From NCBI RefSeq assembly GCF_003597395.2, contig NC_133771.1, positions 127,305,289 to 127,369,288 of the forward strand: a stretch of DNA of 64,000 nucleotides, given 5' to 3'. Shown one piece after another: positions 58,061-64,000 of the stretch (position 1 is the first letter of the stretch; each line of letters begins with the position of its first letter). A program made the position numbers and the translations under genes. The notes below the pieces were generated by a model. That model made no database searches and was not told where the DNA came from. It saw only the letters and a program-made list of their open reading frames with translations. Origin of the DNA: Chelonoidis abingdonii. Taxonomy: Eukaryota > Chordata > Testudines > Testudinidae.

Positions 58061-61000
58061 GCTCTCAGCAGATCTGAGGAGCAACTGAAGTGAAAATCCT
58101 ACCAAGCCCCTGCAGCCCTGGGCTGGAGCACACTCAATCAGCTCCACAGGAAGGATGCATATGCAGTCCAGTCAGCAAGAAGGAGCTGGGAGGGGATGGA
58201 ACATTCTCAGTGTAGGCAGACTCTTCAGAAACTTCAGCTAGTGTGAAAGAACTGAGATTTTCAGAGGTGGATAACTGCCATATTTGGGCAGATTTCCCCA
58301 GGGATGACAAAAGGCCCATTCCTGACACCATAACAAGACCTACCCCATAACCAAATTTCAAGTCCTTTCGCCAAAGCATGGAGGTTTCTATTAAACAGTT
58401 GTATGGATTTTTTAAATTGGGGAAAATAACATTTATATTTCCCTAACTTCATTCTCAGAAACCACTCAGCTGTTTAAGCTGAAATTTTCCAGGGAATTTA
58501 AACCTGAGGCAGACATCTGCCATGAAAAATTTCAGTCTGAGTCATTAAAGTTTGGCAAAGTTATAAACAACTGAAAATGGGGTTTTATAATGAAAAGTGT
58601 CAGGTAATCCCAATTATAGCTTGTGGCAACTGTAATATCGAGCACAAAATCTGTTTATTAATCACATTGTAAAACTAGTGTAATATTTTATGTATTAATT
58701 ATCTTTACTTAAGGAAATCTTTTCTATAAGTCAGCTCTTGGGAATTCATTGGCCAAACATAAATGTTTAAGAAATATGATAGAGACAGCTGCATTAAGCA
58801 CTTCGGTCTCAATCAGCAGTCTAACATGGTATTGCCAAGGTTATTAATGATCAAACTAACCTCCTTCACAACCTATTTCTGAGAGAATTGTCACTATTTT
58901 ATGTGATAATCAGTTCTTTATAAAATAATCCTTTTTTAAGTTTGTGCATTCAGCATGCATATGTATTGTCTATTACAAAAATAGTAATTCCTTTTCAGTT
59001 AATAAATTGTACTGCAATCTAAACACAGAAGATACAATTAAAATTCAAACAATAGTTGGAACAACTTGTTTCTATTTAAACTATAGATTATTAAATACAC
59101 AAAATGGAAATTACAACATCTGGCCTCTGGAGAGAACATGTACACTTATAACATCTTCATAGGACTTCCCTTGGTTTAGAAATACAGAACCTATCCATTG
59201 GAAGAACCAGGCTGAAAATAAGGATATAACTGCTCTGGGAATCTTTCAACTTCTACTATCCAGGCACTACTGTTTTAACCATTCAGGAAAATAGTTTGTG
59301 CTAAACCAATCTTCTCATCTCTACGGGTGCATTTGTCACTTGCTTTGCCCATCTAAGAGTAATCACAATAAGTATTATTCCCTCATCTCTCTCTAAGTGG
59401 TGGTTCTTACCAAAAATTAGGGCACCATTTCTACAGTCAGTTCAGTAATTATATCAGTCCTCAGAGTTTGATATTTCCATGATAAATACTGTTTACATGC
59501 CTTTTATTCTCAGTATAGTCCACTTCATTTCTCACATTTCTATTTTTCCATAGCACAATCTAACAACTTTGAAGTTAATGCTGTCTAGTGGTTCCCATGA
59601 AAAGTCAACATCTGCCTGTACAATTACTCCAAAATGGTATTTGAGACACAGCAGTTATTTTCCTAAGCAGATAAAAAGAGTATCCACATATCTCAGACAT
59701 GAGTAACTAAGTAAATGTTGACTTCATAATGGGAGCATATGCCTTTTACATAAAAAGCCCTAAAGAGTTAACCCTTATTAGAGCCGGTCTGAGAAAAGTG
59801 TGAATTTTCCACTACTTTTTCATCAAAATTTCATTTAGAATTATTTTTTCTGATCAACTCTAACCTTTGTGTTGAACTGAAATATCAATTGTTAATAAAA
59901 ATGAAATCTAGTCAAGTTTGCTATAACCAAACTGAACTGCTGTGTCAAACGCAGTCAGCAGGTTACAGTTAAATCACTTATGAAGTAAACTCTGATTTTT
60001 TATATTGGAAGCATAGTTTGAATTACTTGAGCCACAAATGAAGCCTCAGTATCAGAAAAGCTATTTAAAATGCATCATAATCATCTTATCCTGAACATCA
60101 GTGCTGATTTCTAGGACTTACACTTTCCCATCAGTCTCTTTTAAAGTAGAATCCAACTGTTTAAATTTATTATCAAGTGTTTCCTGTAGAGAATCAAACC
60201 CATACTCAAAGCTTAATTTGCTCTGGCAATCAGATTTGAATTTTTATGCCAATTTAAGTTACCAAAGGGGCTCAAAGAGGGAGGGTAACTCACACAGTAT
60301 TTGACATCAGATCCTCAGTCTGTGCCTCTTTTGGCAGGAAAAATTGTTTGAGATTACAGGTTTGTGTGGTTTGTTTCTTTTTCAGTCATACTAACAAGCA
60401 CTTGGGGCAAAGACAGAGATGAGAATCTGAAAATAATTACAGAAATAACCTAAAAATGGAAAAGAAATACAACACACAAATTTCAGAGCTGGAGTTACAA
60501 TACAGTCCATATCATAATATCCCTTGTGGAGTCATATCTTTAACTTAATAAAAAGTCCACAGTGGCAACATCCAGGAACAGTCTACCAAACTCTGTATTA
60601 CTCCTTCCATAAGCTTTACCTCTGCGCCATGTATTCCTTATAAAAGATATCAACTCTATGGTCAATTCTATACAATACTCCTAAACTCTCCACTGTTTAC
60701 AGCAAATTCGGTCCAGTTGAGGCTGAAATTGTCTGAAACATTTCAATTGTTCACTCACAGAGGCCACAAGAATTAGTCCAGTTCAAAGACAGAATATTGC
60801 TCAGCTAATTGACCATATTATCAATAGTCTCGTTGGACATAAAGGTTGACTTCAGTTTTCAGTTCTCACCTATCAGCACTGTTGATCCTAAACCATCTTT
60901 TCCTTTCATTGTCCTCACAAGTCATCCTGGCCTACTGACAGCCTATGAAAAATGGTAAGGACAGTGTTAAGCCCATATTCATCTAACCCTACAGCTCCCT

Positions 61001-61225
61001 TGTATGGGCCCTCAGTGTTCTGTTGTCACCCCTGCTGTTCAGTGTGTACATGAAGACATTCAGCAGATAGTGAGAGTTGAACTAAAATACTATTGTCATG
61101 GTAATAACAATCATCTATAGGTGATGTAGGACATACGTGAGAGAAAACTGGCTGTGGCACAGTCTAGATAAGTTGAGAATGCTGGGGGGAAGATATCAGA
61201 GAAAAAAACAGAGGTGATATTTGCC
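58061..61225. other. No gene seen
   Basis: AT-rich with chance frames. No coding, RNA or repeat assignment. Confidence 0.5.
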
Positions 61226-61229
61226 CCTT

Positions 61230-61884
61230 CTATGGAGAGGGAGTGCTTGCCTTTTGCTGTCCACATTCACAAGCCAGTTCTATTTCACTTTTGACAGCTT
61301 CTGGATAGTCAGAGGATGGTAGACAGAGAGCTTTTAAAATCTCCTTGCTAAGCATGCATGAGGAGGTTATTTATCTGTAACTGGAGGTTCTTTGAGATGT
61401 GTGGTAGCTATCTGTATTCCACTGTAGGTTATGCATGTGCACCATGCGCTCGGAGTCAGAGAATTTGAAAGTAGTGTCCATTGATCCACAAATGCACCCT
61501 AGCTCACCTTGTGCCTCTGACCAAGGCGACAAAGGGAAAGGCAGACTGACCACCTCTTCAGTTCCTTCTCTACCACGAATCCGGCAAGATCCAAAGCAGA
61601 GGGGAAGGAGAGTGGGTAGTGGCATACAGATAGGAATCACACATCTTGAAGAACATTCAGTTACAGGTAAGTAACGTCCTCTTCTTCTTCTAGTGGTCCC
61701 AGTCAAGTCTTGCACCAGGACATAATGCCTTGCAAACATGTGGATGGAACTCCATGTGGCCATTTTACAGAGGTCTAGGAGGGTATGTCCCGAAGAGACG
61801 CTGTGGTTGTTGCTTGAGCTCTAGTGGAATGAGCTTGTACCCTTTCAGAGAGAGAGAGGTTCGAGAGCTGATAAGAGTAGACTA
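61230..61884 (-). pseudogene. DIRS-type retrotransposon remnant (tyrosine recombinase end)
   Basis: The minus strand reads VQAHSTRAQATTTASLRDIP (about 61770-61835), then after a frameshift DLCKMATWSSIHMFARHYVL (about 61715-61775). HSTR supplies the H-x-x-R box and the Tyr of RHY (plus 61722-61724) the nucleophile, in the spacing of DIRS-like tyrosine recombinases. Immediately downstream is an inverted pair, 61371-61424 with 61616-61670 (about 44 of 53 bases paired), as expected of DIRS-type terminal repeats. Neither host gene nor intact frame is present. Confidence 0.6.
61371..61670. repeat. Inverted repeat next to DIRS remnant
   Basis: Arms 'ttatctgtaactggaggttc' (61371 on) and the complement of 'gaacattcagttacaggtaa' (ending 61670), about 53 bases each, separated by about 190 bases. 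Confidence 0.8.
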
Positions 61885-61886
61885 TA

Positions 61887-62540
61887 GCTAGATATCAGAC
61901 TCATAGGCTTAGAGGCCAGAAGGGACCATCATGATCATCCAGTCTGACCTTCTGCCTATTGCTGGCCACAGAATCTCACCCATCCACTCCTATAACAGAC
62001 TTCTAACCTCTGGCTGAGTTACTGAAGCCCTCAGATCAAGACTTCAAGAGAGAATCCATCATTTACACTAGTTTAAACCAGCAAGTGACCTGCCCCATTC
62101 TGCACAGGAAAGTGAAAAACCTTCAGGGTCTCTGCCAATCTGACTCAGAGGAAAAATTCCTTGCCCACCCCAAATATGGCGATCAGTCAGACCCTGAGCA
62201 TTTGGGCAAGACTCACCAGCCAGACACCTGGGAAAGAATTCTCTGTAATAACTCGGAGCCCTCCCCATCTAGCGTCTGATCACCGTCTACTGCAGATATT
62301 TTCTAGTAGCAGTTGCAGATCAGCTACATGCCATTGTACACAGTCTCATCATACCACCCTCTCCATAAACTTATCAAGCTCATTCTTAAAGCCAGTTAGG
62401 TTTTCTGCCCCCTCTGGTCCCCATGGAAGGCTGTTCCAGAACTTTCTTTGCAGTCAGCTTTGGACTTAACTATCTTGAGTAACTTTATATCGTCGGCAAA
62501 TTTTGCCACCTCACTGTTCACCTCTTTTCCAGATGATTTA
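61887..62540 (-). pseudogene. CR1 LINE 3' region, internally deleted
   Basis: Minus orientation. The plus-strand phrases 'agggaccatcatgatcatcc', 'ccaaatatggcgatcagtca' and 'cagccagacacctgggaaag' are the CR1 3' region. At 62465-62530 the minus strand encodes EVNSEVAKFADD, the reverse-transcriptase active-site block, directly joined to the 3' part. The stretch normally between them is deleted near 62455. Inactive. Confidence 0.8.
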
Positions 62541-62544
62541 TGGA

Positions 62545-63080
62545 AAGCTTCCAAAAGAGGCCTTACTGGTAGAATATATAGCAGGGATATTCTGCATCAT
62601 AAATCCCTTAGCTGATGTAACCTTGTCTCCTCCCTAGCCAGTATCACATACTTCTCAGGCTATTCAGGCTGCCTTTGGGCCTCCCGTCAGAAGGGTGATA
62701 GCAGTCACTACATTCCCTCCAACTGAAAAGGACTTTATGCTACCAGGGACTTTGCTCCCTGGTTTCCAACAGAAGAAACAGGTATAATTCAGAGTCAAGG
62801 AAGCACAGAATATTTAAATTGCAAAGAATATATTTACAAATCCAGAACATATTCACCCTTATCAGAGCAGATTCTTTTAAAAAAAAGTGACTAAAAATGG
62901 ATTGATACAATAGCAGAACCTTTACACAATAGACTATGAACAGACAAGACAAATGTTCACAGTAAACCACTAAATTTGGGCGGGGGGAATGCATTAATTC
63001 ATCGTATTCTGTAGACAGCCATCACCGGAAAGGCTGCTATAGAGACTCTGGTGGAGATTAAAACTGCTCCGCACAAATCC
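62545..63080. other. No gene seen
   Basis: No assignment. Confidence 0.45.
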
Positions 63081-63084
63081 TAAG

Positions 63085-63996
63085 GTAGAGCACAAGCACA
63101 AAACTGGGTGACTGGGCAACAAAATGGCAGATGAAATTCAATGTCGACAAATGCAAAGTTATGCACATTGGAAAACATAATCCCAACTATACATATAAAA
63201 TGATGAGGGTCTATATTAGCTGTCACCACTCAAGAAAGACCTTGGAGTCATTGCGGATAGTTCTCTGAAAACATCCACTCACTGTGCAGCGGCAGTCAAA
63301 AAAGCTAACAGAATTTTGGAAATCATTAAGAAAAGGATAGATAATAAGACAGAAAATATCATATTTCCTCTATATAAATCCTTGAATCTCACGTGCAAAT
63401 GTGATCGCCCCATCTTAAAAAAGATATACTGGAATTGGAAAATGGAACAGAAAAAGGGCAACAAAAAATGTTATGGGTATGGAACGGCTTCTGTATGAGG
63501 AGAGATTAACAAGACTGGGACTTTTCAGCTTGGAAGAAAGACGACTAAAGGGGGACATGACAGAGGTCTACAAAATCATGACCAGTGTGGAGAAAGTAAG
63601 TAAGTGTTTATACCTCTTCTCATAACACAAGAGCTAGGGGTCATCAAACGAAATTAATAGGCAGCAAGTTTAAAACTAGTATTTATTCACACAACACACG
63701 GTCAACCTATGGAACACTTTGCCAGAAGACGTTGTGAAGGCCAAGACTATAACAGGGTTAAAAAAAGAACTTGACAAATTCATGGAGGATAGGTCCATCA
63801 ATGGCTATTACTGAGGATGGATAGGGACACTGTCCATAGCCTCTGTTTGCCAGAAGCTGGGAATGGGTGAGGGGATGGATCACTTGATTATCTGTTCATT
63901 CCTCTGAAGCACCTGGCATTGGCCACTGTCAGGAGACAGGATACTGGGCTAGATGGACCTTTGGTCTGACCTAGTATGACCGTTCTTACGTTCTTA
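63085..63996 (+). pseudogene. CR1 LINE 3' portion, plus strand
   Basis: 63110-63190 encodes WATKWQMKFNVDKCKVMHIG, and 63237-63400 encodes LGVIADSSLKTS and AAAVKKANRILEIIKKR, the C-terminal reverse-transcriptase region of CR1. After it come the characteristic 'agaggtctacaaaatcatga', 'acaggatactgggctagatg' and 'gaccgttcttacgttctt' tail. 5'-truncated, with stops and indels. It runs to the end of the window and is opposite in orientation to the CR1 copy at 61887-62540. Confidence 0.9.
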
Positions 63997-64000
63997 AGCA

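Overview
The window looks like intergenic or intronic DNA from a sauropsid, most likely a turtle. The reasons are several diverged CR1 LINEs, an RTE-clade LINE, Penelope-like elements with a GIY-YIG endonuclease, a DIRS-type tyrosine-recombinase remnant, MIR-type SINEs, LTR-like elements and many short terminal-inverted-repeat (TIR) elements on an AT-rich, CpG-poor background. The turtle assignment is inference from repeat style. I found no convincing host protein-coding gene, tRNA, rRNA, CRISPR array or bacterial-type operon.

Layout. 1-5.6 kb: a CpG-rich, noisy segment unlike the rest. It contains a near-perfectly centred but only roughly 75% identical palindrome (about 2995-5596, centre near 4358) and ends at a CA microsatellite (5601-5650). 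It is best read as unpolished or chimeric long-read sequence, though a real foldback is not excluded. 7.1-8.1 kb: a decayed transposon-type protein gene. 9.2-12.1 kb: an almost full-length but broken RTE-type LINE. 12.3-27 kb: many short TIR elements, two LTR-like units (17.5-18.3 and 25.8-26.5 kb), and a cluster of TIR elements whose ends share TGTCTACA-like termini (22.2-25 kb). 27.85-28.0 kb: a perfect 37-bp hairpin inside a probable target-site duplication. 28.7-31.7 kb: unclassified repeat-like sequence. 32.2-33.2 kb: a Penelope-like element interrupted by 807 N. 38.2-41.9 kb: two CR1 copies on the minus strand, one with ORF1 (SGNH-like), endonuclease and reverse transcriptase. 45.7-48.7 kb: an LTR-like unit, two hAT-type elements with 8-bp target duplications, a palindromic TIR element and a MIR. 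55-58 kb: MIR fragments, a TIR element and a Penelope-like 3' part with GIY-YIG. 61.2-64 kb: DIRS remnant and two CR1 3' parts in opposite orientation.

Nothing here forms a functional pathway: every recognised coding stretch is interrupted by stops or frameshifts. The value of the window is as a transposon archive (nested insertions, target duplications, inverted insertions) and as a case of probable assembly error in its first 5.6 kb. I did not find a convincing new biological system. Closest to noteworthy are the foldback at the left end, the DIRS terminal inverted repeat beside a recognisable recombinase C-terminus, the hairpin at 27.9 kb and the fossil transposase-like gene at 7-8 kb.
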